Source: an uncultured Oscillospiraceae bacterium
GTDB taxonomy: Bacteria > Bacillota > Clostridia > Oscillospirales > Oscillospiraceae
NCBI GenBank assembly: GCA_934659445.1
Contig: CAKUHV010000080.1
Coordinates: forward strand, 1-8,196
Length of the DNA: 8,196 nt
Reading direction: 5' to 3'
Shown here: piece after piece, positions 1 through 6,025 of the stretch
How positions within the stretch are numbered: the stretch's first letter is position 1
Layout: the number at the start of each line of letters is the position of its first letter
Made by a program: the position numbers and the translations under genes
The notes under the pieces: model-generated
What the model saw: only the letters and a program-made list of their open reading frames with translations
Databases searched by the model: none
What the model was told of the DNA's origin: nothing

Positions 1-2
1 AC

Positions 3-95
3 CGCATTTATGGCGTGTTCCTGCTGGCGCTGGGCCTTTTGACGCTGATTCTCGGCTTGATGCCGCCAAGAACCACTGATGTGATCAAAGTTTGA
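3..95 (+). CDS. C-terminal end of a membrane protein (5' partial)
   Basis: Only the last 30 codons are in the window; the frame is open to the left edge and stops at TGA 93-95. The visible residues form one strongly hydrophobic stretch of about 18 residues rich in Leu, Gly and Ile, followed by a short polar tail (PPRTTDVIKV), which looks like a final transmembrane helix with a short tail. The other two plus frames stop earlier and read as non-membrane sequence, so this is the most plausible frame. The family cannot be named from so little. The terminator at 189-222 lies downstream and probably ends its transcript. Confidence 0.55.
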   Translation, partial: RIYGVFLLALGLLTLILGLMPPRTTDVIKV

Positions 96-138
96 GAAAA
101 GTTGAACAAGAGCTAAGAATTCCGACTTACGCATGACA

Positions 139-161
139 TTTTTGAGCCGGGGGTTCAAAAA
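139..161. repeat. Inverted repeat in the gltX upstream region
   Basis: TTTTTGAGCC and GGTTCAAAAA flank a 3-nt GGG loop. This gives ten pairs (seven at the base, then one G-U and two C-G). It has T's on the left and A's on the right, so it is not a standard terminator on the plus strand. It could be a weak minus-strand terminator-like element, an operator, or chance. A 9-bp direct repeat GCATGACAT (131-139 and 176-184) brackets it. The function is unknown. Confidence 0.4.
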
Positions 162-188
162 TCTACAGTGGCAGGGCATGACATCATT

Positions 189-222
189 GGAGCAAGCGTT
201 TCGGCGCTTGCTCCGATTTTTT
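189..222 (+). terminator. Rho-independent terminator upstream of gltX
   Basis: There is a perfect 10-bp stem (GGAGCAAGCG at 189-198 with CGCTTGCTCC at 205-214), a TTTCGG loop, and six T's at 217-222. It lies 94 nt past the stop of the partial gene at the left edge and upstream of the gltX promoter, so it isolates gltX from upstream transcription. Confidence 0.9.
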
Positions 223-276
223 ATAGCCGGAGTGCCGTCGATGGGAGGCCTGTCTGCGCTTTCCCGCTTCTGCCCC

Positions 277-305
277 TTGTCAAACGGCGGAAAATCACAT
301 ATAAT
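277..305 (+). promoter_or_regulatory. Sigma-A-type promoter for gltX
   Basis: The -35 TTGTCA (277-282, one mismatch to TTGACA) and a consensus -10 TATAAT (300-305) are separated by exactly 17 nt. The start of transcription would fall near 312, giving a leader of about 40 nt before the gltX ATG. A leader that short has no room for a T-box riboswitch. The promoter also argues against any gltX start upstream of it, although that frame is open back to 168. Confidence 0.82.
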
Positions 306-350
306 ATTTCCCATGAAATAACGCGGCCCATGCCGCGGCGGAGGGATAGT

Positions 351-1835
351 ATGGAACTGGACATGAAGTATTTTGAGGAGATGGAGGCCAAGATCCCCCA
401 CGGGAAGGTTCGCACCCGCTTTGCCCCCTCTCCCACGGGATACATGCACGTGGGCAACCTGCGCACCGCCCTGTATACCTGGCTGATCGCCCGGCATGCC
501 GGGGGCACCTTCATCCTGCGCATCGAGGACACCGATCAGGGCCGCCAGGTCGAGGGCGCCACCGAGGTCATTTACCGCACCCTGGCCGAGTGTAAGCTGG
601 ACCATGACGAGGGCCCCGATGTGGGCGGCCCCGTGGCCCCCTATATCCAGTCGGAGCGCCGGGATACCTATGGCAAGTACGCCAAGCTGCTGGTACAGAA
701 GGGCCACGCCTATTACTGCTTCTGCGAGAAGACGGAGAGCGAGGAGGACTCCGGCGAGTTCGACCGGGCCGCTGATCCCTGCCGCGACCTGCCTCTGGAG
801 CAGGCACAGGCCCGGGTGGCCGCAGGCGAGCCCTATGTCATCCGACAGCGCATCCCCCAGGAGGGCAGCACCACCTTCCACGATGCCATCTTCGGCGACA
901 TCACTGTGGAGAACAAGACTCTGGACGATCAGGTGCTGATCAAGCGGGACGGGATGCCCACCTATAACTTCGCCAATGTCATCGACGACCACCTGATGGG
1001 CATCACCCATGTGGTGCGGGGCAGCGAGTATCTGTCCTCCGCCCCCAAGTATAACCTGCTGTATCAGGCCTTCGGCTGGGAAATTCCCACCTATGTCCAC
1101 TGCTCTCCCGTCATGCGGGACGCCCAGAACAAGATGTCCAAGCGCCACGGCGACCCCTCTTACGAGGATCTGAAGGCCCAGGGCTACCTTACCGAGGCCA
1201 TCCTGAACTATGTGGCCCTGCTGGGCTGGTCCCCACGGGGGGAGCTGGCGGAGCAGGAGATCTTCGATCTGCAGGGGCTGGTGCAGGCCTTCGACCTGGG
1301 CGGCGTGTCCAAGTCCCCCGCCATTTTCGACATCGATAAGCTGACCCACTTCAACGCCCTGTACCTGCGTGCCATGACCCCGGAGCAGTTCTTGGCGGTG
1401 GCGGAGCCCTATATCAAGCAGGGCTGCAAGACCTGCGATCCCGCCCAGATCGCCCCCCTGCTCCAGGCCCGGTGCGAGAAGCTCACCGAGATCCCGGAGA
1501 AAGTGGACTTCTTCGACCAGCTGCCTGATTACAGCGTGGATCTGTTCACCAACAAGAAGTCCAAGTGTAACCCCGATGTGGCAAAGGACATGCTCAGCGC
1601 GGCCATCACCGTGCTGGGGGCGGTGCACACCTGGAACGACTGGAACATCAAGGAGGTCCTCGGCGGTCTGGCCGAGGGGCTGGACATAAAGACGGCCACC
1701 CTGATGTGGCCCGTGCGCATCGCCGCCGCCGGCAAGGCGGTCACCCCCGGCGGTGCCGTGGAGATCTGCCGCATCCTGGGGCAGGAGGAGACCATCCGCC
1801 GCCTGAAGATCGGTCTGGAGAAGCTGAAGGGCTGA
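351..1835 (+). CDS. gltX: Glutamate--tRNA ligase (GluRS)
   Basis: Class I aminoacyl-tRNA synthetase of 494 aa that charges tRNA(Glu) with glutamate using ATP in the cytoplasm; the length is normal for the family. The class I HIGH motif appears as HVGN (residues 33-36) inside RFAPSPTGYMHVGNLRTALY, and the KMSKS loop as KMSKR (261-265, followed by HGD). Glutamate-pocket features such as ILRIEDTD are present, with a helical anticodon-binding region at the C-terminus. A CFC...C cluster (C123, C125, C144) resembles the zinc site seen in some bacterial GluRS, but CRD stands where E. coli has CRH. ATG 351 is chosen because GGAGGG (340-345) sits 5 nt upstream and the promoter lies at 277-305. ATG 363 is a less likely alternative. 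The gene is monocistronic, with a terminator 17 nt after the stop. Whether the enzyme is discriminating or also charges tRNA(Gln) cannot be read by eye. Confidence 0.97.
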   Translation: MELDMKYFEEMEAKIPHGKVRTRFAPSPTGYMHVGNLRTALYTWLIARHAGGTFILRIEDTDQGRQVEGATEVIYRTLAECKLDHDEGPDVGGPVAPYIQSERRDTYGKYAKLLVQKGHAYYCFCEKTESEEDSGEFDRAADPCRDLPLEQAQARVAAGEPYVIRQRIPQEGSTTFHDAIFGDITVENKTLDDQVLIKRDGMPTYNFANVIDDHLMGITHVVRGSEYLSSAPKYNLLYQAFGWEIPTYVHCSPVMRDAQNKMSKRHGDPSYEDLKAQGYLTEAILNYVALLGWSPRGELAEQEIFDLQGLVQAFDLGGVSKSPAIFDIDKLTHFNALYLRAMTPEQFLAVAEPYIKQGCKTCDPAQIAPLLQARCEKLTEIPEKVDFFDQLPDYSVDLFTNKKSKCNPDVAKDMLSAAITVLGAVHTWNDWNIKEVLGGLAEGLDIKTATLMWPVRIAAAGKAVTPGGAVEICRILGQEETIRRLKIGLEKLKG

Positions 1836-1851
1836 ACGGTTTAACAAAAGC

Positions 1852-1885
1852 AAACAGGCACAGCGTCCGGCTGTGCCTGTTTTTT
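1852..1885 (+). terminator. Rho-independent terminator of gltX
   Basis: There is a perfect 13-bp stem (1852-1864 with 1870-1882), a 5-nt loop GTCCG, and a T run through 1885. It lies 17 nt after the gltX stop. Its T-tract ends only 5 nt before the AAGGAG ribosome binding site of the next gene. Confidence 0.92.
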
Positions 1886-1902
1886 ATGGAAAGGAGATCC
1901 CT

Positions 1903-2580
1903 ATGAAACGGAACGTGGCCCTTGCGGCCATGCTGCTGCTCGCGGCACTCACCATTTCGGCCTGCGCGCCTGCGGCTCCCGGCGGCCAGACATCAGCGGG
2001 CTCTGCCCCCGGGGGGAGTGGTTCCTCCTCGTCCGCTCCGGATGACCGTGATGCAGATGCCCCCGAATTTTTCGACGACCTTGGAAAAACGCTGAGCGAA
2101 TTGAGGGGCGAGCACCCGGACGGAGAGCTTTCTGTCGATCTGGAGGGCTTTCCGGAGAACGCCGCCGCATGCTTTGAAGAACCGAAAGCGGACTATGCGT
2201 ACTTCTTTTTCGGGATGCAGAGCGGCAACGCGGAAAAGGCCATGAACGAGCGGGCGGATCAGCTGAAATGCGCCGGCTTTATCACAACGGCGGGCGTCCT
2301 TTTTGCGGACATGAAGGAGGACATGCCGTTTGCGGACTTCTTCGCTTTGATCAGTGTGGACGACTATGAGTATTTCGACGGGGACACCACTGCGGAGGGC
2401 TGGCTGAAGTTTGTATATCAGGGCATGGAGGTCATGGTGAATACAAACGAGCCTGCCAACGGCGGCGGTTGGGATTTCACAGGGGAGAAGGACGTGAAGC
2501 CCAGCGCTCCGGTGTCCATCGCAGACCCGGAGCTGTGGGAGGCCAACCAGAAATTGGCGGATGCGGTGATGTTCGGCTGA
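1903..2580 (+). CDS. Secreted lipoprotein of unknown function
   Basis: A 225-aa predicted lipoprotein. The N-terminus has a KR charge, a hydrophobic core (about residues 5-17) and a lipobox ISAC with lipidated Cys at residue 21, so it should be anchored to the outer face of the membrane. Residues 22-47 are a low-complexity Ala/Pro/Gly/Ser linker. The mature part is acidic and rich in Phe, Tyr and Asp, with two further cysteines (C90, C123) that could pair. I recognise no family or catalytic motif. ATG 1903 is chosen over an in-frame ATG at 1873 because AAGGAG (1891-1896) is 6 nt upstream and the signal peptide then begins correctly; 1873 lies inside the terminator stem. Codon choice is visibly more A/T-tolerant (GAA, AAA, TTT) than in gltX, which may mean low expression or later acquisition. 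No promoter is visible after the gltX terminator. Confidence 0.85.
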   Translation: MKRNVALAAMLLLAALTISACAPAAPGGQTSAGSAPGGSGSSSSAPDDRDADAPEFFDDLGKTLSELRGEHPDGELSVDLEGFPENAAACFEEPKADYAYFFFGMQSGNAEKAMNERADQLKCAGFITTAGVLFADMKEDMPFADFFALISVDDYEYFDGDTTAEGWLKFVYQGMEVMVNTNEPANGGGWDFTGEKDVKPSAPVSIADPELWEANQKLADAVMFG

Positions 2581-2638
2581 GCCGTATCATGAGAACGCGG
2601 CCTGCGCGGGGGAGACTTAACTCCTCCGGCTGATAGAG

Positions 2639-2683
2639 AAAAGCTCCCGGCCTGTGACTGTGATCACAGGCCGGGAGCTTTTT
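2639..2683. terminator. Bidirectional terminator between lipoprotein gene and rlmA
   Basis: There is a perfect 19-bp stem (2639-2657 with 2664-2682) and a 6-nt loop CTGTGA. It is A-rich on the left and has TTTTT at 2679-2683, so it presents a stem plus U tract to transcripts from both sides. The rlmA stop codon (2682-2684, minus strand) overlaps its edge. It serves the convergent pair of genes. Confidence 0.93.
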
Positions 2684-3512
2684 ATGCCCTCTGATACACA
2701 TGGATATCAAAGCCCACCTGCGTTGTCAGGCAGTCCAGCGCCCGAAGGCGGTCAACACCCTTCTTGGGCGTCTTCCAGGCGTAGGGGGTCATACCGAACA
2801 GGGCCATGATGTCCTCGGCCCGGTCGATCCGGACGGAGAAGCGCAGGGGCACCGTCTCCCGGTGGACAAAGCCGGGGTAGTCCTCGGTCTTGACGGGGTT
2901 TTCGTAGGGGCGGTCGTACAGCACCTGCTTCATCTCCCACAGATGCAGGGCGGAGGGTACCACATAGAGAAAGCATCCCCACGGGGCCAGCACCCGGGCG
3001 AACTCCTCTGCCGCCAGGGGGGAGAACACGTTCGTCAGCAGCTGCACAGTCCCGTCCGGCAGGGGCAGGCGGTACACCGAGCCCACGGCGAACTCCCCCT
3101 CCGGCAGGCGGCGGGCCGCCCGCTTCAGGGCGAATTTGGACAGGTCCACCCCGGCGATCCGGGGCGCGTGTCCGGCCGCCGTAAGTGCCTGATACAGTCC
3201 AGCGGTGTAGTACCCCTCGCCGCAGCCGCTGTCCAGCAGGGCGGGGGAGGGGCTGCCCGCCAGCAGGCGGACGGCCAGAGCGGCCAGGGCGTCCCGCAGG
3301 GGGGCGTAGTACCCCCGGTCCAGAAAGGCGGAGCGGGCGGCCACCATGGCCCTGTCGTCGCCGGGATTTTTGGAGTGCTTCTGATTGGCGGGCAGCAGGT
3401 GAGTATAGCCCTCCCGGGCAATGTCGAAGCTGTGGCCCCGGGGGCAGGCATAGCTGTGCTCACCCCGGGTCAGGGGGGCGGCGCACAGGGGACAGCGGAA
3501 CAGACTGGTCAT
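2682..3512 (-). CDS. rlmA: 23S rRNA (guanine-N1)-methyltransferase, RlmA family
   Basis: A 276-aa SAM-dependent methyltransferase that modifies the hairpin 35 loop of 23S rRNA (G745 for RlmA-I, G748 for the Gram-positive RlmA-II/TlrB type). The N-terminal zinc finger is complete: C7, C10, C23, H27 in CPLC...CPRGH, followed by the family sequence FDIAREGYTHLLP and the NPGD segment (49-52). The SAM loop is DSGCGEGYYT (94-103), then GVDLSK for motif II. The C-terminus ends with MTPYAW and GFDIHVYQRA, which align with E. coli RlmA (MTPFAW, DFNIHLWQR). Length is typical. The start is supported by GAGGTGAG just upstream, with about 5 nt to the ATG. The gene is monocistronic, with a candidate promoter at 3557-3585 and a strong hairpin at its stop. 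G745 versus G748 specificity cannot be settled here; a Firmicute host makes G748 the likelier guess. Confidence 0.93.
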   Translation of the reverse strand: MTSLFRCPLCAAPLTRGEHSYACPRGHSFDIAREGYTHLLPANQKHSKNPGDDRAMVAARSAFLDRGYYAPLRDALAALAVRLLAGSPSPALLDSGCGEGYYTAGLYQALTAAGHAPRIAGVDLSKFALKRAARRLPEGEFAVGSVYRLPLPDGTVQLLTNVFSPLAAEEFARVLAPWGCFLYVVPSALHLWEMKQVLYDRPYENPVKTEDYPGFVHRETVPLRFSVRIDRAEDIMALFGMTPYAWKTPKKGVDRLRALDCLTTQVGFDIHVYQRA

Positions 3513-3556
3513 GGGCTCACCTCGTATTGCGTGTTGGGGAAGAAAACGGTCATTCC

Positions 3557-3585
3557 ATTATTCCACAGGGCGGCGGAAATTGCAA
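3557..3585 (-). promoter_or_regulatory. Candidate promoter for rlmA
   Basis: On the minus strand there is a -35 TTGCAA (3580-3585) and a -10 AATAAT (3557-3562, one mismatch to TATAAT) with a 17-nt spacer. It would start transcription about 40 nt upstream of the rlmA ATG. The -35 is a two-mismatch match, so this is a moderate call. Confidence 0.55.
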
Positions 3586-3586
3586 C

Positions 3587-3596
3587 CCCCGCGGGG
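3587..3596. repeat. CCCCGCGGGG palindrome between divergent promoters
   Basis: A perfect 10-bp palindrome lies between the -35 boxes of the divergent candidate promoters (3580-3585 on minus, 3606-3611 on plus). The position would suit an operator. In GC-rich DNA such a short palindrome may also be chance. Confidence 0.3.
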
Positions 3597-3605
3597 AACA
3601 GGGAC

Positions 3606-3635
3606 TTTACAAGGCAGATGCTTACGGTGTATAAT
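3606..3635 (+). promoter_or_regulatory. Sigma-A-type promoter for the DUF1934-argS unit
   Basis: A -35 TTTACA (3606-3611, one mismatch) and a consensus -10 TATAAT (3630-3635) have an 18-nt spacer. The start would be near 3642, about 30 nt before the ATG at 3672. It lies in an AT-richer pocket within GC-rich surroundings. Confidence 0.78.
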
Positions 3636-3671
3636 ACATTGCCTTGTCAGAAGATTTCTCAGGAGGAGACT

Positions 3672-4109
3672 ATGGAAAAAGATGTGATCATCTCCATCAA
3701 GGGGATGCAGAAATATGAGCACGCCGATCCGGATGTGATCGAACTGATCACAAAGGGCCGGCTGGCGGAGCGGGAGGGTAATTTTACCCTGACCTATCAG
3801 GAGAGCGAGCTCACCGGCCTTGAGGGCACCCGCACCACCATTCAGGTGGAGGGCGAGCAGGTGACCCTGCTGCGGGAGGGGGGCGTGAACTCCCAGATGG
3901 TGTTTCAGGAGGGCCGCCGCCATATGTCCATGTACAACACCCCCTACGGCGCCATTGAGATCGGCATCAACACCAGCCATCTGATGACCGACCTCCACGA
4001 CCGGGGCGGGGACATCGAGATCGACTATGCCATCGAGGTAGACCACGCCATGGCCGGACGGAATATCTTTCAGATCAATGTGAAAGAGGCCCCGGGCCTG
4101 AAGCAGTAA
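3672..4109 (+). CDS. DUF1934 family protein (YwiB-like beta-barrel)
   Basis: A 145-aa cytoplasmic protein with no signal peptide or membrane segment. The sequence is made of alternating beta strands: VIISIKGMQ at the N-terminus, GNFTLTYQESELTGLEGT in the middle, then VTLLREGGVNSQMVFQEGRRH, TPYGAIEIGI and IEIDYAIEVD. This pattern, including the YxESELTGLEGT segment and the YxTPYG turn, is typical of DUF1934, a calycin-like barrel family with no established function. The family is known next to argS in Bacillus (ywiB), and argS follows here too, so membership is supported by both sequence and context. ATG 3672 is chosen because AGGAGG (3661-3666) is 5 nt upstream and a promoter lies just before it. 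The same frame is open far upstream, but there it only shadows rlmA. It is probably co-transcribed with argS. Confidence 0.85.
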   Translation: MEKDVIISIKGMQKYEHADPDVIELITKGRLAEREGNFTLTYQESELTGLEGTRTTIQVEGEQVTLLREGGVNSQMVFQEGRRHMSMYNTPYGAIEIGINTSHLMTDLHDRGGDIEIDYAIEVDHAMAGRNIFQINVKEAPGLKQ

Positions 4110-4121
4110 CAGAAAAACAAC

Positions 4122-4135
4122 AGTCCCCGGGGACT
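4122..4135. repeat. Perfect 14-bp palindrome between DUF1934 gene and argS
   Basis: AGTCCCCGGGGACT is fully self-complementary and is followed by only three T's. As RNA it forms at best a 5-bp stem with a CCGG loop, too weak for a confident terminator. It may be a partial terminator, an mRNA-processing hairpin or a protein site in the 78-nt gap before argS. Confidence 0.4.
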
Positions 4136-4173
4136 TTCCCATGTGCAGACAGGGGGCGTCCGGGAGAAAAGAT

Positions 4174-4179
4174 AAGGTG
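4174..4179 (+). promoter_or_regulatory. argS: Ribosome binding site that decides the argS start
   Basis: AAGGTG lies 8 nt before ATG 4188. The upstream GTG at 4179 overlaps this site and has only GGGAG 12 nt away. ATG 4197 would be 17 nt away. ATG 4188 therefore fits best. Confidence 0.6.
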
Positions 4180-4187
4180 TGAATGAT

Positions 4188-5936
4188 ATGAGCAACATGA
4201 TCCAGGCCGCCCGCCAGCAGGTGGCCCAGCTGACCCAGACGGCCTATGAGAGGGCCGCTGCCGCCGGAGCTCTGCCCGCGGGGGCGGAGGTGAAGGCCAC
4301 CATTGAGATCCCCAAGGACACCGCCCACGGGGACTACGCCTCCTCCTTCGCCATGGCCGGGGCCAAGGCCCTGCATAAGGCTCCACGGGTCATCGCCCAG
4401 ACTATTGTGGATAACCTGGAGCTGGAGGGCAGCTTCTTCAGCAAGGTAGAGATCGCCGGCCCCGGCTTTCTGAACTTCACTCTGGGCCCCAAGTGGTACG
4501 GCGACGTGCTGTCTGCGGTGGAGAGCCAGGGGGCCGCCTACGGCTCCGGCGACGACGGCAAGGGGCAGAAGGTCATGGTGGAGTTCGTCTCTGCCAATCC
4601 CACCGGCCCCATGCATATGGGCAACGCCCGGGGCGGCGTGCTGGGGGACACGCTGGCCAATGTGCTGGCCCGGGACGGCTATGACACCTGGAAGGAATTC
4701 TATGTGAACGACGCCGGCAACCAGATCCACAAGTTTGCCGTGTCCATCAACGCCCGGTATATGCAGCTGATCATGGGGGAGGAGAACTTCCCCTTCCCCG
4801 AGGAGGGCTATCACGGCGAGGATATCAAGGAACTGGCCCGGGCCATTTATGATGCCCACGGGGACAGCTGGAAGGACCTGCCCGAGGAGGAGCGCCTGGA
4901 CAAGATGGCCCAGTACGGCCTGAAGGTGAACATCCCCAAGATGCAGGAGGATCTGAAGAAGTACGGCATCGTGTACGACCAGTGGTTCTTCGAGTCGGAG
5001 CTGCACTCCAGCGGCTATGTGGCCGAGACGGTGCAGCTGCTCGGCGACAAGGGCTGGACCTATGAGAAGGACGGCGCCCTGTGGCTGAACACCACCGCCC
5101 TGCTGAAGCAGAAGTTCATGGCCGAGGGCAAGACCCAGGAGCAGGTGGACAAGCTGGAGCTGAAGGACGACGTGCTGCGCCGGGCCAACGGCTTCTACAC
5201 CTATTTTGCCGCCGATATCGCCTATCACCGCAACAAGTTTGAAAAGCGGGGCTTTGACAAGGTGATCAACGTGTGGGGCGCCGACCACCACGGCCATGTG
5301 GCCCGGCTTCAGGCGGCTCTGGACGGTCTGGGGCTGGACGGCTCCCACCGGCTGGTCATTGTGCTGATGCAGCTGGTGAACCTGCTGCAGGACGGCAAGC
5401 CCGTGCGTATGTCCAAGCGCTCCGGCAAGGCCATCGCCCTCCACGATCTGCTGGACGAGGTGAGCGTGGACGCCGCCCGCTTCTTCTTCAACTCCCGGAC
5501 TGCCAGCAGCCCGGTGGACTTCGACCTGGATCTGGCCGTGCGGGAGGACAGCGAGAACCCGGTGTACTACGTGCAGTATGCCCACGCCCGTATCTGCTCT
5601 CTGGTGGCCCGTCTGGCCGAGGAGGGGCAGGCTGTGCCCGCCGTCGGTGGTCTGGATGCCGCCGTATTCACCGCGCCGGAGGAGCTGGCTCTGGTAAAGG
5701 CCCTGGCCCAGTACCCCGAGGAGCTGCACCTGGCCGCCCGGGACTACGACCCCAGCCGCATCAACCGCTATCTGGCCGCCCTGGCCGGCGACTTCCACCG
5801 CTTCTACAACGCCTGCCGCATCAAGGGGGAGGAACCCGCAGTGCTCCGGGCCCGGCTGAAGCTGGCGGACTGCGTGCGGGCGGTGCTGGCCAACGGCCTT
5901 GGTCTGCTGGGCGTGTCCGCACCGGAGAAGATGTAA
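4188..5936 (+). CDS. argS: Arginine--tRNA ligase (ArgRS)
   Basis: Class I aminoacyl-tRNA synthetase of 582 aa that charges tRNA(Arg) with arginine using ATP; the cytoplasmic enzyme binds tRNA before activating the amino acid. The N-terminal Add1 tRNA-binding domain carries IEIPKDTAHGDYAS. The HIGH motif is HMGN (143-146) inside FVSANPTGPMHMGNARGG, then YVNDAGNQ. WGADHHGH precedes the KMSKS loop RMSKRSGKAI (M408-R411). The DALR-type anticodon-binding domain ends the protein (YVQYAHARI, RLKLADCVRAVLANGLGLLGV). Length is normal. The start was chosen on ribosome-binding-site spacing (GTG 4179 and ATG 4197 are the alternatives). It is second in a unit with the DUF1934 gene, 78 nt apart, and is followed by a terminator. 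No T-box sequence is visible ahead of it. Confidence 0.97.
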   Translation: MSNMIQAARQQVAQLTQTAYERAAAAGALPAGAEVKATIEIPKDTAHGDYASSFAMAGAKALHKAPRVIAQTIVDNLELEGSFFSKVEIAGPGFLNFTLGPKWYGDVLSAVESQGAAYGSGDDGKGQKVMVEFVSANPTGPMHMGNARGGVLGDTLANVLARDGYDTWKEFYVNDAGNQIHKFAVSINARYMQLIMGEENFPFPEEGYHGEDIKELARAIYDAHGDSWKDLPEEERLDKMAQYGLKVNIPKMQEDLKKYGIVYDQWFFESELHSSGYVAETVQLLGDKGWTYEKDGALWLNTTALLKQKFMAEGKTQEQVDKLELKDDVLRRANGFYTYFAADIAYHRNKFEKRGFDKVINVWGADHHGHVARLQAALDGLGLDGSHRLVIVLMQLVNLLQDGKPVRMSKRSGKAIALHDLLDEVSVDAARFFFNSRTASSPVDFDLDLAVREDSENPVYYVQYAHARICSLVARLAEEGQAVPAVGGLDAAVFTAPEELALVKALAQYPEELHLAARDYDPSRINRYLAALAGDFHRFYNACRIKGEEPAVLRARLKLADCVRAVLANGLGLLGVSAPEKM

Positions 5937-5947
5937 GACGATACCGC

Positions 5948-5985
5948 GTGCGCCTTGGGCGGGAGACCCCCAGGGCGTACCTTTT
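5948..5985 (+). terminator. Rho-independent terminator after argS
   Basis: There is a 12-bp stem with two G-U pairs (5948-5959 with 5969-5980), a 9-nt loop, then C and TTTT (5982-5985). It lies 11 nt past the argS stop. The short T-tract suggests partial readthrough is possible; no promoter is clear between here and the next gene at 6026. Confidence 0.78.
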
Positions 5986-6025
5986 ATAGCTCCCATGGGG
6001 AGGAAAACAGATAGGAGTGATCTTT

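Noticed and set aside
144..170. tRNA-like GGTTCAAA arm in the gltX upstream region.
   Set aside because: It resembles a T-loop only over a few bases; no acceptor, D or anticodon stem can be built around it.
168..350. Upstream extension of the gltX frame.
   Set aside because: It runs through a terminator and the gltX promoter, has no homology to GluRS, and lacks a ribosome binding site at its start.
2581..2638. Short GGGGGAG/CTCCTCC hairpin after the lipoprotein stop.
   Set aside because: It is weak, includes a G-U pair and has no T-tract. The much stronger hairpin at 2639-2683 already explains termination.
2700..3671. Upstream extension of the DUF1934 frame across the rlmA region.
   Set aside because: The extension only mirrors rlmA on the other strand. 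The ribosome binding site and promoter place the real start at 3672.
5273..5989. Open frame of 238 codons on the plus strand inside argS.
   Set aside because: It is out of frame with argS, Gly/Arg/Pro-rich, with no family features, and runs into the argS terminator.
3558..5996. Long open frame on the minus strand, 812 codons, opposite the DUF1934 gene and argS.
   Set aside because: It lies antisense to two clear genes, is rich in His/Val/Leu/Gly in a repetitive way typical of the complement of GC-rich codons, and has no recognisable domain. It is a shadow of argS codon bias.
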